Origin: an uncultured Bacillota bacterium
GTDB taxonomy: Bacteria > Bacillota_I > Bacilli_A > RFN20 > CAG-288
Direction of reading: 5' to 3'
DNA: 42,827 nucleotides
Assembly: GCA_949299015.1 (NCBI GenBank)
Contig: CASFYT010000019.1
Span: 1-42,827, forward strand
Both the position numbers and the translations under genes were made by a program. The notes under the pieces are model-generated. The model was not told where the DNA came from, did no database searches, and saw nothing but the letters and a program-made list of their open reading frames with translations. Positions 13,657 to 22,462 of the stretch are shown piece by piece; position 1 is the first letter of the stretch; every line of letters begins with the position of its first letter.

Positions 13657-14841
13657 ATGACCATGCTCGCGGATGCGGTCGAAAGCGTCAACTACGTCAC
13701 GATCGGTCAGTTCTTTTCCCTTCTCTCCTCGAGTCCCTTGATCGTCATCACCATCCTTCTGGCGCTCGGCGTCGTCTTCATCAACGGATGGACCGATGCC
13801 CCCAATGCGGTCGCGACCTGCATCTCGACGCGCGCCATCTCGGCCAAGAAGGCCATCCTGATGGCGGCGGTCTTCAATTTCCTCGGCGTCCTGCTCTTCG
13901 CCCTTTTTGCGGCGGGCGTCGCCGAGAGCATCGCCGGAATCGTCGACTTCGGGTCCCTGGACAATCCGGAAGTCGCCAAGGAAGCCTTGGTCGGCATCTC
14001 TTCCGGCATGGTCGGCGTGGTCTCCTGGGGCATCCTCGCCTGGGTCTTCGGCGTGCCTTCGAGCGAGAGCCACGCCCTGATCGCCGGCCTGACGGGAGCC
14101 TGCTTCGCGATGATGGCGATGGGGAAGTCGGCGACCCCGGGTGCCGAGAGCTGGATCGACGTCGGCATCGGATTCCTCGTCTCCTCCCTCCTCGGGGCGC
14201 TTTTGGGCTTCGCCCTTGTCAAGTTGATCGAACTCGTCTGCCGGAAGAAGACCCGGAGGAAGACGACGGTCTTCTTCAAGTGGGCGCAGATCGCCTCGGC
14301 GGCGGGGATGGCCCTGGCCCATGGGGCCCAGGACGGCCTGAAGTTCATCGGCATCGTCTACCTGGCCCTGTTCCTGGGAAGCGTCGCCTATCCTGAGGCG
14401 ATGGTCGTCGACGGGGTCCACTACCTGTTGGAGAACCCGACGACTCCGGGCTTCGCGATGGAGTTCCTCCACGCCCCGGTCTTCCTCTGGCTTCCGATCC
14501 TGGTCTCCCTGGTGATGGGACTTGGCACTTCGATCGGCGGCTATCGGATCATCAAGAAGGTCGGCATGGGGATGGTGGACCTCGAGCCCTACCAGGGCTT
14601 TGCGACCGACCTGGCGGCCTTCGTGGCCCTGGTCCTCTCCAGCGCCCTTTCCTGGCCGGTCTCGACCTCTCAGGTCAAGACGTGCTCGATCGTGGGCGTG
14701 GGCCTCTCCAAGGGAGTGAAGAAGGTCAACTGGTCCATCGTCAAGGACATGGTCCTGACCTGGGTCTTCACCTTCCCGGGTTCGATCCTGATCGGTTTTG
14801 CGATGTGCTATCTGCTCTTTGCCATACCGGGCATTGCATAG
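13657..14841 (+). CDS. pit: PiT-family inorganic phosphate transporter
   Basis: A 394-residue membrane protein with about ten hydrophobic segments. It has the PiT signature twice: INGWTDAPNAVATCISTRAIS near residue 45 and, in the second half, AHGAQDGLKF-type and ATDLAAFVALVLSSALSWPVSTSQVK segments. It imports phosphate (as metal phosphate) with a proton or cation. It is followed after ten bases by a DUF47/PhoU-like gene, the standard partner that modulates PiT transport. The start at 13657 has AGGGGGG upstream; an alternative ATG two codons in is possible. Confidence 0.93.
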   Translation: MTMLADAVESVNYVTIGQFFSLLSSSPLIVITILLALGVVFINGWTDAPNAVATCISTRAISAKKAILMAAVFNFLGVLLFALFAAGVAESIAGIVDFGSLDNPEVAKEALVGISSGMVGVVSWGILAWVFGVPSSESHALIAGLTGACFAMMAMGKSATPGAESWIDVGIGFLVSSLLGALLGFALVKLIELVCRKKTRRKTTVFFKWAQIASAAGMALAHGAQDGLKFIGIVYLALFLGSVAYPEAMVVDGVHYLLENPTTPGFAMEFLHAPVFLWLPILVSLVMGLGTSIGGYRIIKKVGMGMVDLEPYQGFATDLAAFVALVLSSALSWPVSTSQVKTCSIVGVGLSKGVKKVNWSIVKDMVLTWVFTFPGSILIGFAMCYLLFAIPGIA

Positions 14842-14851
14842 GAGGTGAAAG

Positions 14852-15490
14852 ATGGGTTTGTTCCAAAAAAAGAAGACCAACTATTTCTTCGAGCAGTTCA
14901 CCCGCGTGGGCTCCTATTCCCAGAAGGCGATGGAAAAGGTCCTGGAGGGCCTGAGGAACTTCTCGGCCATCGACGTCGTCCAATGGAAGAACGAGGTCCA
15001 CGAGATCGAGCATGAGGCGGACGTGATCAAGCACGAGACGGAGGAACGCCTCGCCAAGGAATTCATGACGCCGATCGACCGCGAGGACATCTTCCTTCTC
15101 CTGGACAACCTGGACGACCTCACGGACAGCATCGACGAGATCTCCTACAAGCTCTACCTGCGGGACTACCGGGAGCTTCCGGAGAAGACGCTTCTCTTCG
15201 CCGAGGTGGCCAACCGCGCCGTCCTCTCCCTCCAGGAGGTCCTCCAGAACCTCGACTCCCTGACCAACAAGAAGCTGATGGATCCCCTGATCGAGCGGGT
15301 CCGGGACATCGAGGAGGAGGCCGACCGCCTCTACGAGGAGAACGTCCACGAGCTCTACCGCAACATCTCTCCCGAGCGGGACTTCGAGATCCGGCTCTCG
15401 GAGAAGCTCTACGGGCTCTTCGAATACGTCACCGACCAGTGCCGGGACGTGATCAAGACGATCGAAATCATCATCTACAAGAATCTGTGA
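14852..15490 (+). CDS. DUF47 (PhoU-like) regulator of phosphate transport
   Basis: A 212-residue, almost fully helical cytosolic protein of the YkaA/DUF47 family. It opens with [15 protein letters not shown]; acidic E-x-x-x-D type clusters ([10 protein letters not shown] about residues 53-62; [14 protein letters not shown] about 75-88; [12 protein letters not shown] about 151-162) are the metal-binding repeats of PhoU-like folds. It is translated from an AGGAGGTGA site directly after the pit stop and probably gates or regulates that transporter. No terminator of quality follows. Confidence 0.9.
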   Translation: MGLFQKKKTNYFFEQFTRVGSYSQKAMEKVLEGLRNFSAIDVVQWKNEVHEIEHEADVIKHETEERLAKEFMTPIDREDIFLLLDNLDDLTDSIDEISYKLYLRDYRELPEKTLLFAEVANRAVLSLQEVLQNLDSLTNKKLMDPLIERVRDIEEEADRLYEENVHELYRNISPERDFEIRLSEKLYGLFEYVTDQCRDVIKTIEIIIYKNL

Positions 15491-15554
15491 GCCCTTTCCT
15501 CTTCCCCATCCCCGTTGTGGTAAAATGATAGACGGTATACATGGGAGGAAACAC

Positions 15555-16304
15555 ATGACCAAGTTAGTTTTGATCCGCCATGGCGAGAGCGAGTGGAACA
15601 AGCTCAACCTCTTCACGGGCTGGACCGACGTCGACCTTTCCGAGAAGGGGCACGAGGAGGCGACCAACGCCGGCAAGCTCCTGAAGGAAGAGGGCTATCA
15701 GTTCGACATCGCCTTCACCTCCGTCCTCAAAAGAGCCATCCACACCCTTTGGCACGTCCTCGACGGCATCGACCAGGACTACCTGCCGGTGGTCAAGGAC
15801 TATCGCCTCAATGAGAGGCACTACGGAGCCCTCCAGGGCCTTAACAAGCAGGAGACCGCCGAGAAGTACGGCTCCGAGCAGGTCCACCTCTGGAGACGTT
15901 CCTTCGACGTCGCCCCTCCGAAGCTCGAACCGACCGATGACCGAAACCCGGCGAAGCAGGCCCACTACAAGGGAATCGACGAGAAGGACCTTCCGCTCTC
16001 CGAGTCCCTCAAGGACACCATCGCCCGCGTCGTCCCCTACTACAATTCCACCATCCTTCCGGCGATGAAGGAAGGAAAGAGGGTTCTGATCGCGGCGCAC
16101 GGCAATTCCCTCCGCGCCTTGGTCAAGTACCTCGACGACATCTCGGACGAGGACATCGCCGGCCTGAACATCCCGACGGGCGTCCCCCTCGTCTATGAGC
16201 TCGACGACGAGTTCAAGCCCATCCGCCACTACTATCTCGGCGACCAGAGCGCCATCGAGGCCAAGATCAACGCCGTCAAGAACCAGGACAGCACGAAGAA
16301 GTAA
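15555..16304 (+). CDS. gpmA: 2,3-bisphosphoglycerate-dependent phosphoglycerate mutase
   Basis: 249 residues, normal length. The active site is complete: [12 protein letters not shown] (phosphohistidine at about His9), [12 protein letters not shown] (about 87-98) and [17 protein letters not shown] (about 180-196). It interconverts 3- and 2-phosphoglycerate in glycolysis. The start is chosen at 15555, with GGGAGG eight bases before; an in-frame ATG 30 bases upstream would add a non-homologous leader. A single-gene unit: a strong terminator follows. A weak TAAAAT-type -10 lies near 15521. Confidence 0.96.
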   Translation: MTKLVLIRHGESEWNKLNLFTGWTDVDLSEKGHEEATNAGKLLKEEGYQFDIAFTSVLKRAIHTLWHVLDGIDQDYLPVVKDYRLNERHYGALQGLNKQETAEKYGSEQVHLWRRSFDVAPPKLEPTDDRNPAKQAHYKGIDEKDLPLSESLKDTIARVVPYYNSTILPAMKEGKRVLIAAHGNSLRALVKYLDDISDEDIAGLNIPTGVPLVYELDDEFKPIRHYYLGDQSAIEAKINAVKNQDSTKK

Positions 16305-16316
16305 CGATCCTTTCGC

Positions 16317-16348
16317 GGAGCCCCCGCCACGGCGGAGGCTCCCTTTTT
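16317..16348 (+). terminator. Terminator after gpmA
   Basis: GGAGCCCCCGCC and GGCGGAGGCTCC form a stem with one mismatch around an A-rich turn, followed by CTTTTT. Confidence 0.9.
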
Positions 16349-16373
16349 CGACGCTGTCGGAAAGGAGTTTCCG

Positions 16374-18584
16374 ATGAAGCACAAGTTCCTACTGCCGCTC
16401 TTCCTCTTCCTGCTTTCCTCCTGCTCCCAGACCCTCTCCACGACCTCGGCCTCCTCTTCGCTGTCCTCCCCGTCCGACGATTCCTCGACCTCTTCCCTGG
16501 CGGAAAGGACGCTCACCCTTCAGGAGACGGGGGAGAAGTTTCCCTTCTTCGACCAGTACGAACGCCTCTCCCTGGAAGGCGTCGTCGTCCTGCTGGACGA
16601 TGGCTCTTCGAGGCAGGACGTGACCGACGAGGTCCAGCTGATCCGGGACGAGGACGGACAGGTCCTCTCCTCGGGCGCGGTCCTGGACCGGGCCGGAACC
16701 TTTCCGGTCCACTTCGAGTGCCAGGGCCTGAGGACTTCCTCCTTCTATCTGGCCGTGGATTCGGTGACACACTATTCCACCGCGCTCTCGACCTCGCTCG
16801 ACGACACGCGCTTTTCGCTCGGCGACACGCTGGCGAAGAAGGACGTCGCCGTCACCGCCGACGTGAGCTATACGAAGTCGGACGGGGAGAACGTCCGCCG
16901 GAAGGAAGACGTCGAGGAGTTCCGCCTCTTTGTCGACCGGAAGGAGGTCGAGAGCTATCGTTTTTCCGCAGCCGGTTCCCATCTTTTGACCATCACGGCG
17001 TACGGAAACGATGGCACCTTGTTATCTTGGAGCCGGAACATCCGAATCATGGACGGAGATGGAACGGCACAGGAATATGAAGACGACACGATACCGACCT
17101 ATGTTGACGATACGAAGATGACCGTTCATATCGAGAATCCGTCCCGCTCGAGCAACGTCGATCCCTTGGGAATCGACCCGGAGAACAAGGGCTATTACAC
17201 GCCCGAGGAGGTCGAGCTGGCCTACACGATCTACGACTACGGGGAGAAGAACGTCTACAACTGGAAGTACGCGCCGGCGGTGCGCGAAGGGGGCGTCCAG
17301 AAGACGCCGGTCCTCGTCGTCCCGGTCCTCGTCCCGGGCGCCACGCTGACGTCCTATGAGGAGCGCTCGGCCCTGGAGACGATTCAACAGGCCTTCTTCG
17401 GGCGCAGCGGGGACATGAACTACGAATCCCTCCGCTCCTACTTCGTCCAGTCCTCCTACGGCCAGCTGGAGTTCACGGGGCTGGTGACGGACGTCTTCCG
17501 GGCGGAAAGCGACTCCTCCTTCTATCGAAGCCTCTTCTCGCTCACCTACGGAAACTTCCCGGACCTGGCACAGGAATGCGCCGACTTCGCCCAGGATCAG
17601 GGCGTCGACCTCACGACCTTCGACAGCGACCATGACGGCCTGATCGACGCGATGTGGCTGGTCTGGATCGGCTGCGGGTACGACGCCTCGACGATCTACT
17701 GGCCCTTCTCGACCATGAACCCGGTCTCTCCCGATCCCGACCGCGAAGTCCCCCTCGTCAACAACATCGGCTGGTGCGGTCTGGACTTCATGGAAGGGTT
17801 CTCCCCCTCAAATCCCGTCGACGCCCACGTCGTGATCCACGAGACGAGCCACATGCTGGGCCTCGCCGACTACTATTCCTATACGGACCAGACCTATTCG
17901 CCGATGGGCAACGTCGACATGATGAACATGAACGTCGGCGACCACAACGCCTATTCCAAGCTCCTCCTCGGGTGGAGGACGCCCTATCTGGTCTACGGAA
18001 ACGACGTCGAGATCACGCTCTCGAGTTCCGTCACCTCCGGGGACATGATCGTCCTTCTCGACGACGAGAGCACCTTCCGGGCCAACGAGGAGGGCGACAA
18101 GGTCCTCTTCAACCCCTTCGACGAGTACCTCGTCCTCGACTACTACACCGACCAGGGCAAGCTCGCCGGCCAGGAGTACGACGCCTACCAGACCGCCCCG
18201 ATCGCGGGCCGGGGAGGACGCCTGCTCCACGTCGACAACCGACTCTTCTCCGTCGACCGGAGGACGAGGGAGGCGACCCTCCTTGCGGACAGCGCCCTGG
18301 CCTTCACGGACGCGGTCTTAGACCCCTACAAGGGAATCGACAACAGCTTCGGGCAGTACGACCAGAACTTCCGCCTCGACGAGGAATTCGGCGAGATGGA
18401 CGAGGTCCGGCTGATCGACCAGGCGGGCCGCTACCTCTCGCTGTACACGCCTCCCGACGAACGGACGCTGTTTGGTGAAGGGGATTCCTTCTCCCTGGCG
18501 CGCTACAGGACCCAGTTCCTCGACGGGGCGCTGGACGGCGGTGAGGATTTTTCGACGACGTGGACGATCGAGACGATCGGGTGA
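16374..18584 (+). CDS. Lipoprotein zinc metalloprotease, M6-like
   Basis: A 736-residue cell-surface protein. Lipobox LLSSC puts the lipidated cysteine at Cys17 after a hydrophobic signal; a Ser/Thr-rich tether (20-45) follows. Residues about 50-225 look like β-sandwich domains. The catalytic region begins near 290 and contains the zinc motif HETSHMLGLADYYSY (about 489-503), close to the immune inhibitor A (M6) form HExxHxxGxxD. A D-x-D-x-DG segment (FDSDHDGLID, about 415-424) could bind calcium. It probably degrades extracellular proteins for nutrition. AAAGGAG lies eight bases before the ATG; cyclophilin follows 16 bases after its stop. Confidence 0.85.
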   Translation: MKHKFLLPLFLFLLSSCSQTLSTTSASSSLSSPSDDSSTSSLAERTLTLQETGEKFPFFDQYERLSLEGVVVLLDDGSSRQDVTDEVQLIRDEDGQVLSSGAVLDRAGTFPVHFECQGLRTSSFYLAVDSVTHYSTALSTSLDDTRFSLGDTLAKKDVAVTADVSYTKSDGENVRRKEDVEEFRLFVDRKEVESYRFSAAGSHLLTITAYGNDGTLLSWSRNIRIMDGDGTAQEYEDDTIPTYVDDTKMTVHIENPSRSSNVDPLGIDPENKGYYTPEEVELAYTIYDYGEKNVYNWKYAPAVREGGVQKTPVLVVPVLVPGATLTSYEERSALETIQQAFFGRSGDMNYESLRSYFVQSSYGQLEFTGLVTDVFRAESDSSFYRSLFSLTYGNFPDLAQECADFAQDQGVDLTTFDSDHDGLIDAMWLVWIGCGYDASTIYWPFSTMNPVSPDPDREVPLVNNIGWCGLDFMEGFSPSNPVDAHVVIHETSHMLGLADYYSYTDQTYSPMGNVDMMNMNVGDHNAYSKLLLGWRTPYLVYGNDVEITLSSSVTSGDMIVLLDDESTFRANEEGDKVLFNPFDEYLVLDYYTDQGKLAGQEYDAYQTAPIAGRGGRLLHVDNRLFSVDRRTREATLLADSALAFTDAVLDPYKGIDNSFGQYDQNFRLDEEFGEMDEVRLIDQAGRYLSLYTPPDERTLFGEGDSFSLARYRTQFLDGALDGGEDFSTTWTIETIG

Positions 18585-18600
18585 GAAAGGAGAAAGAGAC

Positions 18601-19104
18601 ATGGTCATCCTGCACATCAAGGACATGGGCGACATCGTCCTGGAGATGGACAAGACGTACGCCCAGAACACGGTCCACAACTTCACCTACCTCGCCCACA
18701 TGGGCTTCTACGACGGCCTGACCTTCCATCGGGTCATCCAGCACTTCATGATCCAGGGAGGCGATCCCCAGGGGACGGGCGTGGGCGGCCCGGGCTATTC
18801 GATCCGGGGCGAGTTCGCCCTCAACGGGGTGGAGAACCCCCTGCGCCACGAGCGCGGGACGATCTCGATGGCGCGGACGATGGATCCCGATTCGGCGGGC
18901 AGCCAGTTCTTCATCTGCGACAAGGACGACTTCTTCCTCGACGGCCAGTACGCCGCCTTCGGCAAGGTCGTGAAGGGGATGGACGTCGTGGACAGGATCG
19001 CCGCCGTCCGGAAGGACCGCGACGACCGACCGCTTTCGAAGGTCGTGATCGAGAAGGCCGAGGTCGTCGACGAGGAGATCGTCCCTCCCGCGAAGGTCTC
19101 ATGA
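18601..19104 (+). CDS. Cyclophilin-type peptidyl-prolyl isomerase
   Basis: 167 residues, a single cyclophilin domain with no signal peptide, so cytosolic. Active-site segments: FHRVIQHFMIQGGDPQGTG (catalytic Arg about 43), GTISMAR and SAGSQFFICDKDDFFLDGQYAAFGKV. It accelerates proline isomerisation in folding proteins. The start at 18601 is chosen because AAAGGAG lies nine bases upstream and family homology begins there; the frame is open further upstream without homology. The stop overlaps the start of holA by ATGA. Confidence 0.95.
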   Translation: MVILHIKDMGDIVLEMDKTYAQNTVHNFTYLAHMGFYDGLTFHRVIQHFMIQGGDPQGTGVGGPGYSIRGEFALNGVENPLRHERGTISMARTMDPDSAGSQFFICDKDDFFLDGQYAAFGKVVKGMDVVDRIAAVRKDRDDRPLSKVVIEKAEVVDEEIVPPAKVS

Positions 19105-20096
19105 TCGTCCTCTTCTACGGACCGGACGCCGGCCGGACCAAGCGGAGGGCCCGGGAGACGCTTTCCCGGGACGGCCTTGAGTTGACGGCGAGCTACGACC
19201 TGTTCCAGGACCGTCTTTCGGACGTTCTTCTGGACCTTTCCTCCCTTTCCCTCTTCGGGGAACGGAAGAGGGTCCTGGTCGAGAACGCCTTCTTCCTCTC
19301 CACGGTCAAGCCGCCCCGCGGGGCGCAGAAGGAGGATGAGAAGGAACTCCGTTCCTTCCTCTCCCTGCTTCCGGAGGCGGACGAGTTCGACCTCTTCCTT
19401 CTCCTTCCCGGACCGCTGGACGCCAAGAGCGACGTGGTCAAAAGCCTGCGGAAGCAAAAGTCCGTCCGCTTCGAGGAAGTTCCGACGCTCAGCCGGGACG
19501 ACTGCTTCGGCCTGGCCCAGCGCCGGGCGAAGGAGAACGGGGGGACGATCGAAAACGAGGCCATCGAGCTTCTCGTCGAACGTTGCGGAAAGGACTTCCT
19601 GCTCCTGGACAACACGCTCTCCCTGCTCTTCCTCCATGGGAAGGAGGTCACGGCGAAGGACGTTTCCGCCTTGGTGGCGGAGAATCCGGAGGACAAGGCC
19701 TACGAGGTCCTTTCCCACCTCCTCCGGGGTGCGCTTTCCGAAAGCCTCCAGTGCTACAGGAACGTCCGGCGCCAGGGGATGGAAGGCGTCTCGGTCCTCT
19801 CCTCCCTCGTCTCCCAGCTCCGCCTGATGGCCCTCGTCCAGGGCCTCGCCGAGGAGGGAAAGGACAACGAGGAGATCGCCCGCGAGCTCTCCTCCCTCTC
19901 CTCCCCCGTCAAGCCGGGCCGGGTCTACTACGTCCGGAAGGACCTGCGCGGCCTGTCGTTTTCAGCGCTTCTCTCCGTGCTCTCGGACCTTTCCGTCCTG
20001 GAGGAGCAGGTCAAGCTCGAGGGGGACGACGTCGACACGAGGCTGGAGTGCTTCTTCCTCTCCTTCGACCGCCGCTACCGGTCGCAAAGGAGCTGA
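19101..20096 (+). CDS. holA: DNA polymerase III delta subunit
   Basis: A 331-residue protein of the clamp-loader δ family. The N-terminus IVLFYGPDAGRTKRRARE is the usual degenerate nucleotide-fold start; a middle AAA+ domain (LFLLLPGPLD, about 112-121) and a helical collar with LVSQLRLMALVQGL (about 236-249) follow the family order. It opens and loads the sliding clamp during replication. It overlaps the cyclophilin gene by four bases and faces rpsT across a shared terminator, an arrangement common in Bacillota. Confidence 0.92.
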   Translation: MIVLFYGPDAGRTKRRARETLSRDGLELTASYDLFQDRLSDVLLDLSSLSLFGERKRVLVENAFFLSTVKPPRGAQKEDEKELRSFLSLLPEADEFDLFLLLPGPLDAKSDVVKSLRKQKSVRFEEVPTLSRDDCFGLAQRRAKENGGTIENEAIELLVERCGKDFLLLDNTLSLLFLHGKEVTAKDVSALVAENPEDKAYEVLSHLLRGALSESLQCYRNVRRQGMEGVSVLSSLVSQLRLMALVQGLAEEGKDNEEIARELSSLSSPVKPGRVYYVRKDLRGLSFSALLSVLSDLSVLEEQVKLEGDDVDTRLECFFLSFDRRYRSQRS

Positions 20097-20107
20097 GGAG
20101 AGACACG

Positions 20108-20136
20108 AAAAAGGGACCCCGAGGGGTCCCGTTTTT
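20108..20136. terminator. Bidirectional terminator between holA and rpsT
   Basis: GGGACCCC-GA-GGGGTCCC flanked by AAAAA on the left and TTTTT on the right, so it can end transcripts from both convergent genes. Confidence 0.92.
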
Positions 20137-20167
20137 CCTATATCCGTCAAGCAGGGAAAGACGAATC

Positions 20168-20458
20168 TTAGGCCTTGGCCTCCGCGGCCTTCTCCGCCGC
20201 GAGGGCGTTGACGAGAAGGGCGAGCTGGCTCTTGTGGTTGGCCGCCCAGTTCCGATGCTGGATCTTGTTCTTGACCGCCTTGTCGATGAGGGCATAGGCG
20301 AGCTTGAGGTTTTCCTGCGCCTTTTCGAGGTCCTTGTCCGCGACGGAGACCTTGACCTTCTTGATGGCCGTGCGCATCTTGCTCTTGAAGGACGCGTTGG
20401 CAAGGCGTCTCTTCTCGGCCGTGATGATTCTCTTCTTCTGGGACTTGATGTTCGCCAT
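20168..20458 (-). CDS. rpsT: Ribosomal protein bS20
   Basis: A 96-residue basic helical protein beginning MANIKSQKKRI, with the typical NASFKSKMRTAIKKV and AYALIDKAVKNKIQHRN segments and an Ala/Glu-rich tail. It binds 16S rRNA in the small subunit. AGGAG lies eight bases upstream, and a clear promoter is present at 20507-20535. Monocistronic, ending at the terminator shared with holA. Confidence 0.98.
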   Translation of the reverse strand: MANIKSQKKRIITAEKRRLANASFKSKMRTAIKKVKVSVADKDLEKAQENLKLAYALIDKAVKNKIQHRNWAANHKSQLALLVNALAAEKAAEAKA

Positions 20459-20506
20459 ATTGAAATCTCCTGTTCTTTCCCTGTTCGTGTTGGACAGCGA
20501 TTAAGA

Positions 20507-20535
20507 ATTATATCAAAGAAAAGACGGGAGTGCAA
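20507..20535 (-). promoter_or_regulatory. Promoter of rpsT
   Basis: On the minus strand TTGCAC (20535-20530), 17-base spacer, TATAAT (20512-20507), with about 48 bases to the ATG. Near-consensus, as expected for a ribosomal protein gene. Confidence 0.8.
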
Positions 20536-20595
20536 GGGGGCGGGAGGACTGCAATGCGGAGGGAAATCTGCTAGAATGGACGGGAGGTGAACACA

Positions 20596-21234
20596 ATGGA
20601 ATACAATCGTCTGATCGACTCGACTCTCCTCTCCCCCGACGCGAAGAAGGAACAGGTCGTCGCCCTGTGCCAGGAGGCCAAGGAGGAACGCTTCGCATCG
20701 GTCTGCGTCAATCCGGACTTCGTCCCCCTGGCCCACGACCTCCTCGCGGGGACGGACGTCAAGGTCTGCACGGTCGTCGGCTTCCCCCTCGGATCGATGA
20801 CGCCCTCGGCCAAGGCCTTCGAGACGAAGGACGCGCTCGAGAAGGGGGCCGACGAGATCGACATGGTGCTCAACGTCTCGGCCCTCAAGGATGGCGAGGA
20901 CGACTACGTCCGCGAGGAGATCAAGACGCTCAAGGCGTGCTGCGGAAGCAAGGTCCTGAAGGTCATCCTCGAGTGCTGCCTTCTGACGGACGAGGAGAAG
21001 GAAAGGGCCTGCCTCCTGGCCAAGGAGGCCGGGGCCGACTTCGTCAAGACGTCGACCGGCTTCTCCAAGGGAGGCGCGACGGTCCACGACGTCGCCCTGA
21101 TGCGCAAGGCGGTCGGGCCGGAGATGGGCGTCAAGGCGGCCGGCGGCATCCGCGACCGGGAGACGATGGAGAAGATGGTGGAAGCCGGGGCGACCCGGAT
21201 CGGGACGAGCCGCGGCAAGGAGCTGGTCCGCTAG
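20596..21234 (+). CDS. deoC: Deoxyribose-phosphate aldolase
   Basis: 212 residues, class I DeoC. Schiff-base lysine Lys151 in DFVKTSTGF, the second lysine Lys180 in [10 protein letters not shown], and Asp89 in DEIDMVLN are all present. It splits deoxyribose 5-phosphate into glyceraldehyde 3-phosphate and acetaldehyde, so nucleosides can feed glycolysis, which fits the purine nucleoside importer in this window. The ATG at 20596 is preferred, with GGGAGGTG nine bases before; a GTG three codons upstream overlaps that site. A TGCTAGAAT extended -10 lies at about 20569-20577, very close to the start. Confidence 0.96.
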   Translation: MEYNRLIDSTLLSPDAKKEQVVALCQEAKEERFASVCVNPDFVPLAHDLLAGTDVKVCTVVGFPLGSMTPSAKAFETKDALEKGADEIDMVLNVSALKDGEDDYVREEIKTLKACCGSKVLKVILECCLLTDEEKERACLLAKEAGADFVKTSTGFSKGGATVHDVALMRKAVGPEMGVKAAGGIRDRETMEKMVEAGATRIGTSRGKELVR

Positions 21235-21240
21235 AGACGA

Positions 21241-21273
21241 AAAAGGGGTCTGGTCCGTTCCAGGCCCCTTTTC
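21241..21273. terminator. Bidirectional terminator between deoC and the alcohol dehydrogenase
   Basis: AAAAGGGGTCTGG and CCAGGCCCCTTTT pair around TCCGTT; A and T runs on both sides allow use from either strand. Confidence 0.88.
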
Positions 21274-21278
21274 TGTTC

Positions 21279-22448
21279 CTAGGCGCGGTAGGCGCGCTCG
21301 AGGATGTTGACGATGTCGCGGTAGGAATAGACGAGCGGATCGGAGAAGTCCTTCTCGCTCGGAGCGAGGGATTGGGCCTTCTTCGCGATCTTCGGAAGGT
21401 CCTTTTCCTCGATGCCGAAGGAGGCAAGGTCGACCTTGTCCACGTGGCACTTGCGCTGGAAGTCCTTGAGGGCGTTGGCGAAGGAGAAGGCGCTCCGGGC
21501 CTTGGGGTCGAAGACGCGTGCGAGCTCGATCAGTTCCTTGTTGAGCTTCTTGCTGGTCGCGAGATGGTTGAAATAGCTCTCGCTGATGGCGATCAGTCCC
21601 GCCCCGTGGATGACGTCGTGGTAGAGGGAGGAGACGGCGTGCTCCAGCGTATGTTCGAAGGTGCAGGAGGAATAGCACTCGACCATGCCGCCGATCAGGC
21701 TGGCGAGGGCCATGTTCTCCCGCGCCGTCTCGTCCTCCGGACGGCGGTAGACCTTGGGCAGGTTGTCCCGGATGAGGGCGATGCCCCGGAGGGAGAGCGT
21801 CCGGGAGAGGTCCGAGGCGAGGGGGTGGACGTAGCCTTCGGCGAGATGGAAGAGGGCGTCGAAGCCCTGATACATGGACAGCTCCCGGGGGACGGTCGTC
21901 ATCATCGTCGTGTCGTCGATGCCGATCAACGGGAAGGAACCCTCCTTGCCCCAGCCGATCTTCTCGTCCCGTTCCTCGTCGGTGATGACCGACCAGGGAT
22001 CGGTCTCGGTGCCCGTGCCCGCCGTCGTGTTGACGGCGATGATCTTCAGCGGTTCGTGAGGGAATTCCATGCCCTTGCCCGAGCCGCTCTTCAGGTAGTC
22101 CCAGAGCGTTCCCTCGTTGGTCGCCATGTAGGCGATGGCCTTGGCCGAGTCGATGGGAGACCCGCCGCCCAGGCCGACGACGAGGTCGCATTTCTCCTTG
22201 CGCGCCAGCGCGGCACCCTCGAGGACCGTCCTGTGGGTCGGATTGCCCTGGACCTTGTCGAAGACGACCGCTTCGATGGAGCACTTCCGAAGCTCGGCGA
22301 GCACCCGGTCGAGGTAGCCGTAGGTCTTGACGGAGGTGCCGTTGGTGGTGACGACCAGGGCCTTGCGGAAGTCGAGCTTCTCTTGGGAGAGGGATTCGAG
22401 GGCGTTCTTCCCAAAGAGGACCTTGGTCGGAATATAGTATCGGTTCAT
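21279..22448 (-). CDS. Iron-containing alcohol dehydrogenase family
   Basis: 389 residues. Group III alcohol dehydrogenase: NAD-binding VVGLGGGSPIDSAKAIA (about 93-109), then TTAGTGTETDPWSVI (about 141-155), and metal ligands from GFDALFHLAEGY (Asp/His, about 196-207) plus the histidines of EHTLEHAVSSLYHDVIHGAGL (about 265-285). It should reduce an aldehyde or ketone with NAD(P)H; the acetaldehyde formed by DeoC next door is one possible substrate, which is inference. The start at 22448 is chosen on AGGAGCG ten bases upstream; it follows the RNase J gene by 14 bases in the same operon. Confidence 0.9.
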   Translation of the reverse strand: MNRYYIPTKVLFGKNALESLSQEKLDFRKALVVTTNGTSVKTYGYLDRVLAELRKCSIEAVVFDKVQGNPTHRTVLEGAALARKEKCDLVVGLGGGSPIDSAKAIAYMATNEGTLWDYLKSGSGKGMEFPHEPLKIIAVNTTAGTGTETDPWSVITDEERDEKIGWGKEGSFPLIGIDDTTMMTTVPRELSMYQGFDALFHLAEGYVHPLASDLSRTLSLRGIALIRDNLPKVYRRPEDETARENMALASLIGGMVECYSSCTFEHTLEHAVSSLYHDVIHGAGLIAISESYFNHLATSKKLNKELIELARVFDPKARSAFSFANALKDFQRKCHVDKVDLASFGIEEKDLPKIAKKAQSLAPSEKDFSDPLVYSYRDIVNILERAYRA

Positions 22449-22462
22449 CTTCGCGCTCCTTT

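Noticed and set aside
13426-14880. Minus-strand 484-codon frame opposite the phosphate transporter
   Set aside because: Charged low-complexity antisense; PiT motifs on the plus strand are decisive.
20011-22284. Minus-strand 757-codon frame across rpsT and deoC
   Set aside because: It covers S20 and DeoC, whose motifs are complete; the product is Arg/Pro-rich, typical of antisense in C-ending-codon genes.
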